NCBI GenBank assembly: GCA_050084985.1
Contig: JBITNC010000002.1
Coordinates: forward strand, 15,872,001 to 15,936,000
DNA length: 64,000 nt
Direction of reading: 5' to 3'
Origin: Nageia nagi
Lineage: Eukaryota; Pinophyta
A model generated the notes under the pieces. The model had not been told where the DNA came from, made no database searches, and saw only the letters and a program-made list of their open reading frames with translations. Numbering within the stretch: position 1 is the first letter of the stretch; every line of letters begins with the position of its first letter. Positions 24,891 through 37,129 of the stretch are shown one piece after another. The position numbers were made by a program, and so were the translations under genes.

Positions 24891-26437
24891 ATGAAATGTA
24901 ATAAAATACATAAAATGTCAAAAATTAAAAGCTACAAACTTAAAATTTATGCTTTTCATGATATTTTTCTCCTTTCATGATGTGTTTTTTCATAAATTAT
25001 GAGTGCATGTGTGTCCGTTAATCCTGTATGTTTATCATTTTGCTATTTTCTTATAAAAATTATCCCAACAGCAATGTTTGGATCCTAGCAGCATCATCCC
25101 GTTTCAACCCCCATTTTTAAAAAATTTTAGATACCCATTAGCCTTAACCCATATTTTACAATGAAAACCTATCCCTACATTTTTACCCCCTATGTTTCGA
25201 ATATTTTCCAAATTTGGTAAAAACTAGCCTAATTTGAAAAAGTGAACCATCAAAAATCTTCTAGACATTGCATAAACCAATAATATGAGAGAATTTTTGG
25301 TACCTGATGTCCCTCGGGAGAAGAACAGGTAACTAACAATCGATGGACTTGTTGAGAAGTTATCTAGTGATCCATATCACCAATCAATGTAATAATCAAG
25401 CCTATAGCACACCCTAATCCCTCCATAAGCTAAGTAGGACACTTAGAACCTTACGTACCAAAGCTCTAATTACCAAATTGGGAATGATAAATAAAACCCA
25501 ATTCTGCCTATTTGTAACCAAATTGGAAACCCCTTTTTCAAATTAATTAATAAACTTTATCGATTGATCTAAACAAAATCCTTTTTTTTCATCAACCATT
25601 CACTTGCCCATCTATGCTCTTCAACTCCTCACCCTCCTACATCTTTAGCCGTGTGATGTCACTCTATTCCAACATTAACGTTGGGTTCATATCCATATTT
25701 CTTATCAAATTTGATACCTAAATTTGCAATAAAATTATTTATCATTATTTGCAATAAAATGTAAATTATCAAAAATCTCTCTTGGGATAAATTGGTCAAA
25801 ATTGAAATACTTGATCTTCAAATTTCATTTTACCTATTGTGTTTTTCAAAATTATTGCTCTTTTTCACCTCCTGGATGAGACATAGACCTATCATACTTT
25901 TCCTTTTTTGAAAAATACTTCTTAACCCAATGATGATGCCACTTTCCTAGCATTGCCACTAGGTTATAATAGTAATTTCATATGCATTTTCTTTTTCATA
26001 CATCTTGCATGCACTTAAATGTGGAAAAATGTATCTGCTTTTTATTTATGTAAAATAAAATGGACTCTTATTTTGCATAGCTTATCATGTTTCAAAAAAT
26101 AGTAAATTCATTACAAAAATGATATTTTCTATTTTTTGTCACAAATACATATCATTATTGTGCTCAGATATTACAAATAAATGTTGTATCAATAAAATTA
26201 CTTATCCAATGCTTTATTGCATATCTTGTCAATTGCTTATCAATGAAAATTATTTCTTATTAGTACATGTTGTAATAAAAATTGCATAACTTGTCATATA
26301 TAATTCTTGTCATGCTTATCATGTTTTTCTTAACAATTGCTTGTCAAAACATTACTTTATTAAAATGAATGTTTATCATACCAAATGCTTATCACATGAT
26401 CAAAATATATTTCATATCATATTATTGCTTATCATTA
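24891..26437. other. Non-coding interval upstream of the antisense PMD remnant
   Basis: No domain was recognised. Because PMD reads leftward, this interval would include its promoter if it was once expressed. Words built on CTTATCA and TTGTCA recur often from 26060 to 26420 and grade into the tandem array that follows. Confidence 0.5.
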
Positions 26438-26720
26438 ACCTCCTTTGTAAGGAAGGGGCATTCTTATCAAAAAATCCATGGAAACATGGTGGCTTAGGGT
26501 ACCAAGTCGGTCACTCATATCATTGGCCTTCTTTGTAAGGAAGGGGTACTCTTCTTAGAAAATCCATGGAAACATGGTGGCTTGGAAAACTAAGTTGATC
26601 ATTCTTATCATTTGATGCCTTTGTAAGGAAGGCTTAATCTTATCATTAGGTACCTTTGTAAGGAAGGTCCATTCATATCAAAATCCATGGTAACATGGTG
26701 GCTTGGGAAACCAAGCTTAT
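26438..26720 (+). repeat. Degenerate tandem array (TTTGTAAGGAAGG units) near the 3' LTR
   Basis: TTTGTAAGGAAGG recurs near 26443, 26531, 26622 and 26654. Each full unit continues with ATCCATGG(A/T)AACATGGTGGCTT and an ACCAAG-type tail. Full units are about 90 bp; one copy is truncated to about 32 bp. It lies about 370 bp before the 3' LTR. Confidence 0.8.
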
Positions 26721-27078
26721 CAATATAAATTGTTTATCATCTTCTCCATATTGGTGGGTAAGTCACCAATGACAAGTTCACTTTCTTATCACTTATCATA
26801 CTTTCTATATCATGTTTATATTTGAGATATATTTTGCAAAAACATTTCTTATCTAATCTCTTTTCAAATACCTTTTTTCTTTGCCTTGAATTATTCCTAT
26901 GATGAGAGGTTCATCATGTTGCAACCAAGTAAAATAGGGTGCATAACATAAGCAAAAATTGAGGTATCAGAAGCTTCCACCATGTCACAACTTTTCAGGG
27001 AGTATCTTCTTACTTTTCTTGTTATACTTTGAATTCGTCCTTTGATTTTCTTTTGTCTCAAAAGCATCAAAACATATT

Positions 27079-27822
27079 CAAAGTGGTGCATTTGTTAATA
27101 CCTAAATGGAATTTTGAATTAATTAAAATACCTTTTTAGATATTTGAAATAATTTATTTAATTAAATAAACAAATACTCTTTTTCATGTGCACTTTCATC
27201 TACCTTTATGTTTTATGGTAATAGGTTAGCTCAGCATCACAATAAGCCTAAGGAGGAGCCTTAGCACTAGACATGTTTCCTATAAAGGTAGAGGGGTTAT
27301 GCATGATCGATGATATGATATGACATGACATAATATTGAATCCTTGATAGGTGGCAATATATTTGTGTCAATCTTGACTAGTGTTTCTTAACTCCACCTA
27401 TCATCTCTAGATTTTGTTATACTCTGAGCTTTACATTCCTATGATCTTTCATCTCTTCATGATTGGGATATGGCACATCGAAGGTGAGATGATAACATCA
27501 AGCAAAATGGAAAGGTATTATGGAATGATAATTGAACACTATTGTTGGATTTCTGGTGCTACCATTGGGTTGAGATCAGATTGGTGGCTCCATGTTTTGG
27601 GGAAGCTTATCGTTCATCCTCTTTCAATCGAATTTTTTCTTTGTTCATCATCATAGGTAAAGTACAATTTTGTATCTTCCGTTATTCTAGTTTTGATATG
27701 TCAATATCAAGTAGATCATTATCATCTTTCATGTCATCGATTTCCTACTTTTTCATAATTAATTGGTGAATTTATTTATTTTGTAAATAACCCTAATAAT
27801 TATTATTTTAATTATAACAACA
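27079..27822 (+). repeat. Polypurine tract and 3' LTR of the gag/PMD element
   Basis: CAAAGTGGTGCAT precedes TGTTAATACCTAAATGGAAT at 27093. The LTR matches 18738-19460 throughout, with scattered substitutions and small indels. It ends at about AATTATAACAACA (27822), where similarity to the 5' copy stops. Confidence 0.8.
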
Positions 27823-29370
27823 GTAAATAGAAATGAGTTTTTATACAAGAACCCAAAACCTTTTTTTAGAGATTTTCATCAGATTGGATGATATTTTTTC
27901 CTATTTTCTATAAAATACATTTTCAAAAAATTACTTGGTAGTCCAAAAATTGGTTACTAGTTACATATATTTCCTATGGAATAACATAAATTTCAAGCTT
28001 TTGGTAGCCCAAAAAATGGCTACCAATTGCATATTTTCTTCTTTAGTTTTCTTTAGGGGCTAGTTCTCAAGTCCAATTAGTTTCTAGCTTTATTATTCTT
28101 GTCTTTGAATGGCTTATTTTCTAGCTTTATTTGGGCTTGCTAGCCCAATGTTTTCTAGAATTCTTTGTTCACCATTGACTATGTCCTTGTCTAGATATCT
28201 TTTGGTATAAGTGTTTTCTAATTTGGTTTACCTTTTTCTTTTTTTTTCCTCTCCTAAATTCATGTTTATGAGTGTGTCTTATTAATTGTATTGGTGTTAA
28301 GTATAGAATATAAAAAAGAGCTTCTTGATTAGTGTTAGAGGCTCCAACTCTAATACACTAGGAATATTGAACAATTATTAATACTTATAATATTAAGTTA
28401 ACATTATTTTAGATACCTAAGATATTTTTCCATAAATTATATCCTTTGGACAATGGTATCTCCCTTCGAATAAAATATATGAATCAAATCATATTTTTCC
28501 ATAAAGTATATCTTTCGAATAATGGAATCTCCTATTGGATATAAAGGTGAACCAAAGCAGATATATTTGATATTTTGAATAAAGTATATCCTTTATTCAA
28601 TGGTATATCATGTTGGTTAAAAGGGTAAATCAAATCATATATTTGGAATTATCGATTGGTTAAAAGGGTAAACTAAATAATATATTTAGCCTTTATAAGA
28701 AAGGCTTGGCCTTGAGAAAATAATTTTTTAAAGAGCAAGTTTATGATAGAATTTTACTTAGAATATATTAGAGTTATTATCTTTTTAGAAGAATAGAGCA
28801 AGATTAGGAGAGATAAGAGCATCATTTCCTCAAGCCAAATGTTTATATAGCCTTCTTAAATATTATTATAGTTTATCTTTTATAGTAGATATTTCTCATT
28901 AGTTCCTAGAAGTGAGTTTTACCACTCTGGTTTCTATGTTTTTAGTCTCGTGGTGTGGTTATTTGTGGTGGACTAAATATACCTAAAGAATCATTTAGAT
29001 TAAGTTATAGAGGTATTTCAAGTGATCTTGGTGGGGTTCCTTTCTAATAATTTCATAGAAAGTAATAATTCCTAATATTGAGGCATTGACCATATTGTAA
29101 AGCCAAATTCCCTACACTTAGATCACTAAACACACTTTATTAAAAATTTCAATAAACCTAATATTTATTACTAAATTTTCCTATGATGTGATGAATTGAT
29201 AAGATCAAGAGGTAAGAATGAGGTCCTTTGTCGTGAAATCTTAGTATGCCAATTGCCCTGTAAGAAATGTTGCATAACAAATTAGTACGATGTGATAAGA
29301 TATGATAATATAAATGCTATAAATATCTATAAAACACCATCATAAGATAAATATGTGATTTTATGGTGTT
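27823..29370. other. AT-rich interval, nothing firmly recognised
   Basis: Local repeats such as TATATCC(T)TT with CAATGGTATCTCC (28430-28660) are present. Some stretches (28700-28950) resemble LTR sequence, but no termini could be placed. Confidence 0.35.
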
Positions 29371-29379
29371 TACACATAT

Positions 29380-30440
29380 AATTATTCATCTTTGTAACTA
29401 TGGCATAATTATTAGAGAAGATTTCAATGTTATCACTAGCCTAAATGAAAAGATAAAGGATGTTATAGTAATAACCCTCTATAGATTTGATGACTTACTA
29501 TATATCTCATTTTGATCATAGTGAATATTATGTTGGATAATAGTATGATCACATAGAATAACCATTAATGAGGTTAGTCTCAAATTGCAGATGAAATAGA
29601 TATTTTAATTATATAAGAGTGTGATGGAGAAATATTTTATTCCTAAGGCTAGGACCTTGAATATGGTTAGTTAAAATCATTAACTTATTGAGATAAAGGT
29701 TTTCATCATTGTTAGAAAGGCATTCATATTTCACTTCAATTCAATATGGATGAGACACCCATACTTTCTAACATTCGTTGAGTAGTCATCGAAATAGGAT
29801 AGTCCACACCATGATTGAGCTATATATTATTTCTTTAAGTAGATTTGCTTCCTTGAATTATATTTAAAATGTTAGAATTAGATAAAATTTAGTAATATCT
29901 ATTAAAAAAGAAGCAAATTGCTATAGAATTAGATAATGTTACTAAAGAAATCAAAATAGTGAATCGCTCAAAGGCGCATATCCATAGGGAAATCATGTTA
30001 TCCATGAATCTAAAGGAATAGGGGTCCTAAAAGGAGATTCTTTGGAAAAAACGTTATAGGATTATTTAGGTTAACAAGGGTTATAGGAACACAACCTTCT
30101 TCCACATAACTATTCTCCAACATTGATCCTAAAATTTTATCTTGAATCTCAAACATGTTATAGAAAATTTATTCATGCATAGAAATATCTCCAATCTAAT
30201 GTAGTTGATAAATTTTCTAAGATTTTTAAGAAGTTTGAATTTGATAATAAATCTTAATGGAATGGAGATAATGATAAAATAATATCCCAATTATTTCAAA
30301 GAATGGATGTCCAAAGATGATAGTTTTTGTTAACCAAAATTTCTATCAAGGAAATTTAAGGACAAGCACATGCAAACTATCTTAATGGAAGGGACCTTAG
30401 ATGAACAAGTTAAAAATAAATATTCTAACTAGATAGACTC
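29380..30440 (+). pseudogene. LINE ORF2 remnant (endonuclease and pre-RT region)
   Basis: The frame at about 29409-29450 reads IIREDFNVITSLNEK, matching the GDFNxI.S..EK motif of plant LINE apurinic-type endonucleases. Later DETPILSN resembles the SDH.PI box. At 30041-30120 I read LWKKRYRII, then VNKGYRNTTFFHITI, the conserved W..SR..WL.EGD.NT.FFH linker before LINE RTs. The true RT domain was not found further right, so the copy is 3' truncated or too decayed. Stops are frequent. ORF2 would nick target DNA and prime reverse transcription. Confidence 0.65.
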
Positions 30441-31479
30441 TAAGCAATCATAAAATTGAAGGATGCAACCCCACCTTATGATGGCCACTTGCAAAATGCA
30501 CCTAAAATCTACTCATTTTGAGAGATGATAAGACTTAATCTAACACCTACTATGTAATGAAATCAAACACATCTTTTAATTAATATTAAACATGTAAAGA
30601 TACATTTAAACAACTTACATAATTAATAATAAACACATAAAAAATAACATTACATAGAAAGAAATCTCGTGAATCACACTCAAGTTAACCTAGAATCTAA
30701 TTTATATAAGCTTGTAAAAGATATTACAAGAGCTTGAATTTCAACAAAATTACTTACATTAAACTTCTCTTATAATTAGAATTATATATTTATGTATCCA
30801 AAATAAATAATTATTATATTTTGATCATATGTATGTAACTATCACAAACAAAATTATGTCTATTTATATTCTATGCTGAGTTGATTCAAACATAAAATTG
30901 AATCATAAAACATTAGTATCACCTTTCAATAAGCTCCTTACCATTACTATATAATTGATTTGTGTATATTTGATCACTCAACTCCTTTATCTTGAACTCC
31001 CATAATGCCATCTTCTTATAAGAAAGAAAGATTGATTTATCTTTGAGTGTGTTAACGGAGAATCTTTCAAAATCTTTTTCTTTTCAGTTTTAATCATCTT
31101 CCCTGCTTCAGATTTTTTATATGACAATAAAATGTTTACGTATGATTTTAGTCACAGATTTCTCACTTTTTTACACAAAAGATAAAAGACTTTATAAAGT
31201 TCTTGATATTTATTAACTGTCATAGAAAAATGAACCAAAATCTACCACCCAACTAGTCAATCCTGAAGTTCATTATATTTATTAGTTCTTAATACTAATG
31301 GAATTGGTGTTCGTGCTCGTATCATTGTTGTTGTTGCAACTGAAACCATAATAAAAATAGTTCCACATATATGGAAATCCTAATCCTCTAGAATCCAGAG
31401 AAAACTCAATTATTCAATTGCACAAGAAGTCATCACTAAGCAAATATCCTAATACAGAATTTTATTCTAGAAATCATGC
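30441..31479. other. AT-rich interval, nothing recognised
   Basis: No motif or repeat border was identified on either strand. It may contain the unrecognisable remainder of the LINE that precedes it. Confidence 0.35.
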
Positions 31480-32330
31480 TACCATAGTTTTCTCGTCTGG
31501 ATATCCTTAAGTTGGAAATGAGACAAAGGCATGGGTCTTCCTTTGCCGTTGTATAATGACTCGCCCTCTCTTCCGTATTCATCCTCTCCACTCCCTTTTC
31601 TAAGATTAGTTATGGAGAGAATGACCATGGGAATTCTTCCCAGTCAATCTGGGATTAGAGGCTTCATCTTCATCATGCCTTCTTCCTCATCACAATGATC
31701 TGCATCTGAATAAGTCACCACCATCGTGAGAGAATCGTAGGCTATGAAAGATCAAAGTTGCTTGTAAGTTATGGAAAATCTGTAATAGGAAAGAGGCAAA
31801 GAAATCTGTAGAGGGACCTTGGATTATATAGCAGTCATGTCCGACCAACTCAGATCCCATTGCGTGTAATAAAACATTTATTTGAAAAGGAAAAGTTATG
31901 CGTGAAGAATAAAGCAATAGCAGTTGTCTGTGTCCATTCAGTTAGTGGACGCAAACCATTAAAATATTCACCATGCTAATCTGGTGATTGTGTATTCCAG
32001 TGCTAGTATCTGTCCAACTTTAGTGAAATTGTTGAAGTGATGTGTATAGATGATTACACATGAATGGAATGAGTTTTTGTGAGAGTACGTTGCCTGAAAA
32101 TGACTTGTTTTGTTGCTTTAACAGAACCCAGAATATCGAGTCTACAGAAGAGGTCGGTGTCTGTCACATTTTCTGGCTAATGTTCATCATATATAGCTTC
32201 TTTTCTTGGGAGATTGAGACCTCACTACTTTTTGCTGAATGATTCAGTCTATTTTATGCTTTACTTTTGTTTTTATAAAATCATTGTATGTGATGCAATA
32301 AAGTATGTATTCTCTGATGTAGGAAGTGGT
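31480..32330. other. Gene-like island of unknown identity
   Basis: Base composition is visibly less AT-rich than on either side, and common repeat signatures are absent. Short frames exist on both strands (for example 31690-31917 minus, 32060-32242 plus), but none has a recognisable domain. On the plus strand a T-rich stretch is followed by GCAATAAAGTATG at about 32296, which resembles a polyadenylation signal. It could be a host gene 3' end, a pseudogene fragment or a non-coding transcript. Function is unknown. Confidence 0.3.
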
Positions 32331-32799
32331 CCTAACACAGTTAATTTTTAAAAAAAATTGAATAAGGATATTTAAATTTCATTCTATTTTTAGTTTAAAA
32401 GTTGATATTTTATATTAATAAAATAATATTATGTTTCTTTATGTGTAATACACTACTACATAATGTTTTTATCATAAATTTTAACTACTCCATTTTTTTG
32501 TTGTAAAAGGTTCGGAGATCCTTTTATAACTCTTGCCTTCTTTTTATTGATACAATTTACCTAATTAATCAAAATCAGGTGTACGGTGGTAAGCAGCACT
32601 TCTTCAAATGGAGTCACACTAACCATCGGGTAAGGATATTAAAATCATTAACTATAAAAATATATTACCTCTAGTCATAAAACGGGCAATAAATACATGC
32701 AACTAAAATCACATGATCATTTTAAGTGGAGTTAGTGTGGGAAATCTCTTCATTCTCCACCATTGTCTATCAATTGTTATCAAGGATTGGAATGGTCTA
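32331..32799. other. Spacer with no recognised feature
   Basis: AT-rich sequence without motifs. It separates the gene-like island from the LINE remnant on the minus strand. Confidence 0.3.
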
Positions 32800-33130
32800 G
32801 CTCAAGTCTACTTGTACATTCATGTTATCAAGGTTAACTCCCCAAATAGTAATGGGCTCAGTAGCATGCCCAGCATTATAGCACCATTATAGCCCCACCC
32901 ATTAATAGGTTCTTCAACACACATCCCAATCCACCTTGTGAAAATATTTCTTCATATAAGAATTGGACCATAAGATTTCTCAAAGGAGCTTCTTAAGCTT
33001 ATTGTAGCAATTTTGAGAAGGGACCCAATGTGAAGAATAATAAACATGAATAGCAGCCAACACTTTGGAAAAAACTTGAAATTTTTTAGTTGGAGAAAGT
33101 TTCTTGATGAACCAATACTCCAACTTATGA
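32800..33130 (-). pseudogene. LINE C-terminal region remnant
   Basis: On the minus strand, mixed frames give FQVFSKVLAAIHVYYSSHWV, then PSQNCYNKLKKLL, then EILWSNSYMKKYFHKVDWDV. This follows the region after LINE RTs (KxxLxxKVLxxxxVYYxxxW.PS...L......FLW......K.H.V.W..). Several stops are present. Only about 330 bp remain. I rate the family as likely but not certain. Confidence 0.5.
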
Positions 33131-33149
33131 ACCAATACTCTAATGTTGA

Positions 33150-33454
33150 TTAGTGTGGTTTCTCAAAGGCGCAAGTTACACTACAAAAATCAACAAAGCG
33201 TAATGTTAACAAACGTATTAAAAATTTAGAGAGAGCTAACTTAATCTTTTATTATGTGAAAAATAAGATTAAATAGATAAGATGTTTGGAAGTTAAATTC
33301 TCATAGAGTAACTAATTATCAAACTACCACAAACCCTAATGTTTATTTAACATTAGTAAAAATATTATATATATTTATTTAAATATTTGTATTATTCTAG
33401 ATACCTAAAGTATCAAGTATAAAATATATTATTTATTCTAACATTCCCTCCCAT
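33150..33454 (-). repeat. Copia 3' LTR remnant with polypurine tract
   Basis: On the minus strand ATGGGAGGGAA (33444-33454) acts as polypurine tract, followed by TGTTAGAATAAATAAT, the LTR start at 33443. The other border is uncertain (33144-33170). No partner LTR was found in the window. Confidence 0.55.
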
Positions 33455-34110
33455 AATACATTAGGTCCTCAAAGAACAAAAGAGGAATCTCCGAAAGTAA
33501 TAAAACTTTCCATAATCAAGAGATTTGATGAAGACATCTACAATTTCTCTTTCGTAGAAATGTATTGGAGCTTAATGTTGTGTGGTGAAGCATGATTCTA
33601 AATGAAGTGTACATGCATTTCAGTGTGTTTGGTATGCTCATAAAAATAGTATCTTAAACTAGTTTAAATCTACCTTGATTTTTGTAATATAGAATGGATG
33701 ATTCTATGGTATTCCAATATCTAACAAAATATAGCATAACCATACTACTTCATAAATAGTATATGAAATAGCATAGTATTTAAATTATATGGTAAACTTG
33801 GATGTAATACTTTATTTCTTACTACACTAAGAAATCGATCTAGATCCAAAGAAGAATACATATCTTATAGTTGATCTCCTACCATCCAAGGATTCTCCAT
33901 AATTCGCATCTATGTATCTAATCAAGAAGAATTTATTTGTCTTCTTGTACTTTAGGACATATCTATTAGTACCACAGATGTATCTCATAATATGCTTAGC
34001 TCTTGTCCAATGTGCTTTCTTAGTTTTATGCATAAACCTAGAAAGATAGTTAATAAAGTAGTAAATATCTAGCTTAGTATATGCAAGATAAATTAACCCT
34101 CCAATCAACT
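33455..34110 (-). pseudogene. Copia RT end/RNase H remnant
   Basis: The frame at 34108-33827 reads IGGLIYLAYTKLDIYYFINY, then LSRFMHKTKKAHWTRAKHIM and RYICGTNRYVL. This is the conserved stretch between copia RT and RNase H (GSLMYL..TRPDI...V...SRFM..P...H....KRILRYL.GT). It continues with DANYGESLDGRRSTIRYVF, the RNase H DxD(W/Y)xG.xD.RKSTSG box with the second aspartate changed. The frame is lost after SRSIS. Orientation agrees with the LTR next to it. Confidence 0.8.
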
Positions 34111-36225
34111 AACAATAAAAAGTTACATTTACTAATGGAGAACTATCATGGCATGAAAAATATAAACAAGGTTTAATAGGTATGGATATTCGTTAGCAAT
34201 TTATCATCTTGAATTTATCTTTAATTTCATAATAATTAATCACTAATACCATAAACCAAAGAACAAAAATCACCTAACGCATAGTATTTACTATTTTTTA
34301 TTTTATGATCATATCTTATGTCACTTCCAAAATTTGTCTCTAGTGCTAGTGAATAATTAACACACGATGCTTTTTCTTTAATGCAAAATTATTTTCTATG
34401 TAAAAAGTAGACATTAAAATTAGCTAATTATAAAAATTTAAGCATTCTAGATTATACAACCCTCCTTTTTATACATTTCAACACCATTGGAACCATAGTC
34501 TTTTATTGTAAAGCTAAAACCCACCAAAGATACAACACATGCATTTTGATCACCATCTTGCAATTGATCATTAGTTCATAATTTCTAAGAGTTGTAGTTT
34601 TTATATAGCATATAATCTTCAAAGTACATTAATAAATGTATTGATAAATATCTTGCACAACAAAATGGGAAAGACCATCAACGTGTGAATGATATGGTGT
34701 TACTCATCTCCTTTCGAAGGATCTGACTACCCCAAGGTCTATATGAAAAGCAAATAACATAAAAAAAATAATAAAGACGTATGGAATGGCTCATAAGGTT
34801 GATTGCAACTATCACTTTAATTACAAGGACTCAAGTTGGTTTTCTAATTGAATTGTTTCATTTCATTGTGGGGAGTTGTATAACACACTTTTACTAAGAT
34901 TTGAATGCAACAAGAAAAATAAAAATTGGAAAAAGAGTTTAATAAAAAAAATATATGAAAGAAAAATAATTGAAAAAGATGGAGAAAGAACTACCAATCA
35001 TGCATTGTTTAAAAAATTAACTTCTTTAATTTGTTAAGAAAACCTTTGTTTAGCTAAACCACTTATATGGTAATTATCAATTTCATTCAATTTACACATA
35101 GAATGGGGTAGTTCCTAATTTAATCTAAACGATCACAAATGGAGATAGGATGGAAGTAAAAAAGAATTTAAGATTAGCAAACAAATATTTCCTAGCTAAA
35201 TGACATGAAAGTAATATTTCAGAATACATGACTTGCATTCAAAACATAAAAATGACTGCCATATAAAATGCTTGGAAATTATATTCAACATTAGACTTAA
35301 AAGTACATAACCTTTCAAATACAAGTTACAATAGCATAGATATGAAAAAATAATATTTCAAAACAAATTATAGTCTAACTTTGGACACCCCCACAAATAG
35401 TTCTCATGCAGAGCTTGTAAGATGTTCATTTTTACAAGATGAATCTCATTTTTAACAAAGTGTGTAATGCTTTATTTATAACTCCCTTGGAAATTTTTCA
35501 TCTTCTAACTACTCAAATTCTTCAAATATTCACTAAGGGGCACCAAATGAGTTGTAACTGTTATTTACTTTATTTTTCAATAATCCTAAAATATGTCTAG
35601 ATGTTGTTTTGTAGCATCGATAACTTTCTTCTCGTAAATTCAATAGTCATGAAATTTGACTTAAGTTTTCTTAGTTATGCAAATTATAGTTGGTCAAAAT
35701 TTTAGTCTTTAATTCTCTCTAAGTCTTTTCTAGCACATCCATCAATATTGCCTCTAATGTAGATTTTAACACCATTTCTCAGCTATCAAAAATTATGAAA
35801 ATGTAATTTTCTTAGATCCATAACTTTTGAAGTACATACTCAAATGATTTAAAATTTTAAAAATATATTATTGATTATATGTTATATCACTTCTCCAAAT
35901 TTGATAATCCAATTCATCTTGATATGCTTCCAGAAAGTCCACTCATATGACCTCCAATGCAAATTTGAACAAATTCCACAAGTTACCTTGCAAGCAAAAA
36001 ATATATTGAACTTTTTAAATAATTGAATATAAGTATAGTTATAATATAAAATTTTCATGCAATAATATCAAATAAATCCAATTTATTGAGAATGGGGATC
36101 AAATGGTGTCAAAAAGAAAATTATTGATAATAGTCCTTTTATACATGATACCAATATTAAGACTTTATCTTTCTACTTTTGTACTACTGAAAATTATTTA
36201 AATTCAATACTATTAGTAAGTTTGT
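34111..36225. other. AT-rich interval, nothing recognised
   Basis: No domain or repeat terminus could be identified. The left part may be decayed copia pol sequence belonging to the RNase H remnant. Confidence 0.3.
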
Positions 36226-36480
36226 AAAAAATATTATCCCTAAGAGGACAACATTATGGTTAAATGCTTTGCCTTACCTCTGGGAGGTCCCATGTTCGAA
36301 TCACTTTGATTGTTCCAACAAAATCATAGTGGAGTTCCAACTCGACTATGGTTTGGTTACAATCAAGCTTTTTTTCCATAGCTTCCAAGTGGATGGAAGA
36401 GACTTTAAAAGTTTACCCTATTGGAAACCATGAGGGGGGTTCCTAGAATAGTTTACCTCATGATCATACCCAAAACATTT
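36226..36480 (+). repeat. Candidate tRNA-derived SINE
   Basis: TGGTTAAATGCTTTGCC followed by CTGGGAGGTCCCATGTTCGA and ATCACT resembles a pol III promoter with a B box (GTTCGAATC) at about 36293-36303. The GGAGGTCCCA core is shared with the SINE copy at 41347. Ends and a target site duplication were not defined. Confidence 0.45.
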
Positions 36481-37129
36481 ATAAAAAATACTAATAATAT
36501 ATCGCATGCATATTTTTTATGTCCAATGAAAAAGTAATGAAGTCCACAAAACTACAATTTAGTCAATTTTGATAATTTTTGGTTCAAAAAAATTTTAGAC
36601 AACATTATATCAAACCATGAATTTTAACTAAATTGGATTGAATTAGGGAAGTTCAAATATGATTTTACACCCTTATGATAGTTTTTATGATGCTTTAAGA
36701 GGACTTCATTATCACAATAAAGGCTAATGTTAACATAACCTATTGCCCATAATTATATTTTAGGGTTCCAAAAAGCAAAGTTTGAGGGATGTGTTGTGGA
36801 GGCATATGTATCATGAATTTGAATATAGATGTTACAAAATTCATCAATAAATCCAGAGGATTCTCTTCTAACATGATCTTATTAATATCTTCTCATACAA
36901 CAATTTTCACTATTTTTTGCATTATCTTTACAACAATTTTCATAATTTTGTAACCTAAATGCCATAGAAGATAAGACTTGTTTTCTCTTTTTTTGACCAT
37001 TATACAAAGACATAAGAGAAACTTACAAAAGTATTTGTGATTACAACTTAATCCATAAATTTCTAAACCAAGATAATCAAAACAAGCTCAGCAATTTTAT
37101 TATACAACATAACTATATGAGAAATAACT

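Larger units (their letters stand above)
18738..27822 (+). mobile_element. Non-autonomous Tat-like LTR retrotransposon: gag relic plus antisense plant mobile domain
   Basis: Two related LTRs of about 725 bp bound 7.6 kb of internal sequence. The content in order is: a leader with a duplication of about 590 bp, a Tat-type gag relic (about 21260-22130), a non-coding spacer, an antisense PMD remnant (about 24890-23150), more spacer, an array of 60-90 bp units, and a purine tract (CAAAGTGGTGCAT) before the 3' LTR. I found no protease, RT, RNase H or integrase motif on either strand, so it must have depended on a related autonomous element. Gag-only LTR elements are known in plants as TR-GAG elements. 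A convincing target site duplication was not found. Confidence 0.8.

Noticed and set aside
18733-27827. 5-bp target site duplication for the gag/PMD element
   Set aside because: ATAGT on the left is not matched cleanly on the right (GTAAA or AGTAA), so no duplication is claimed.
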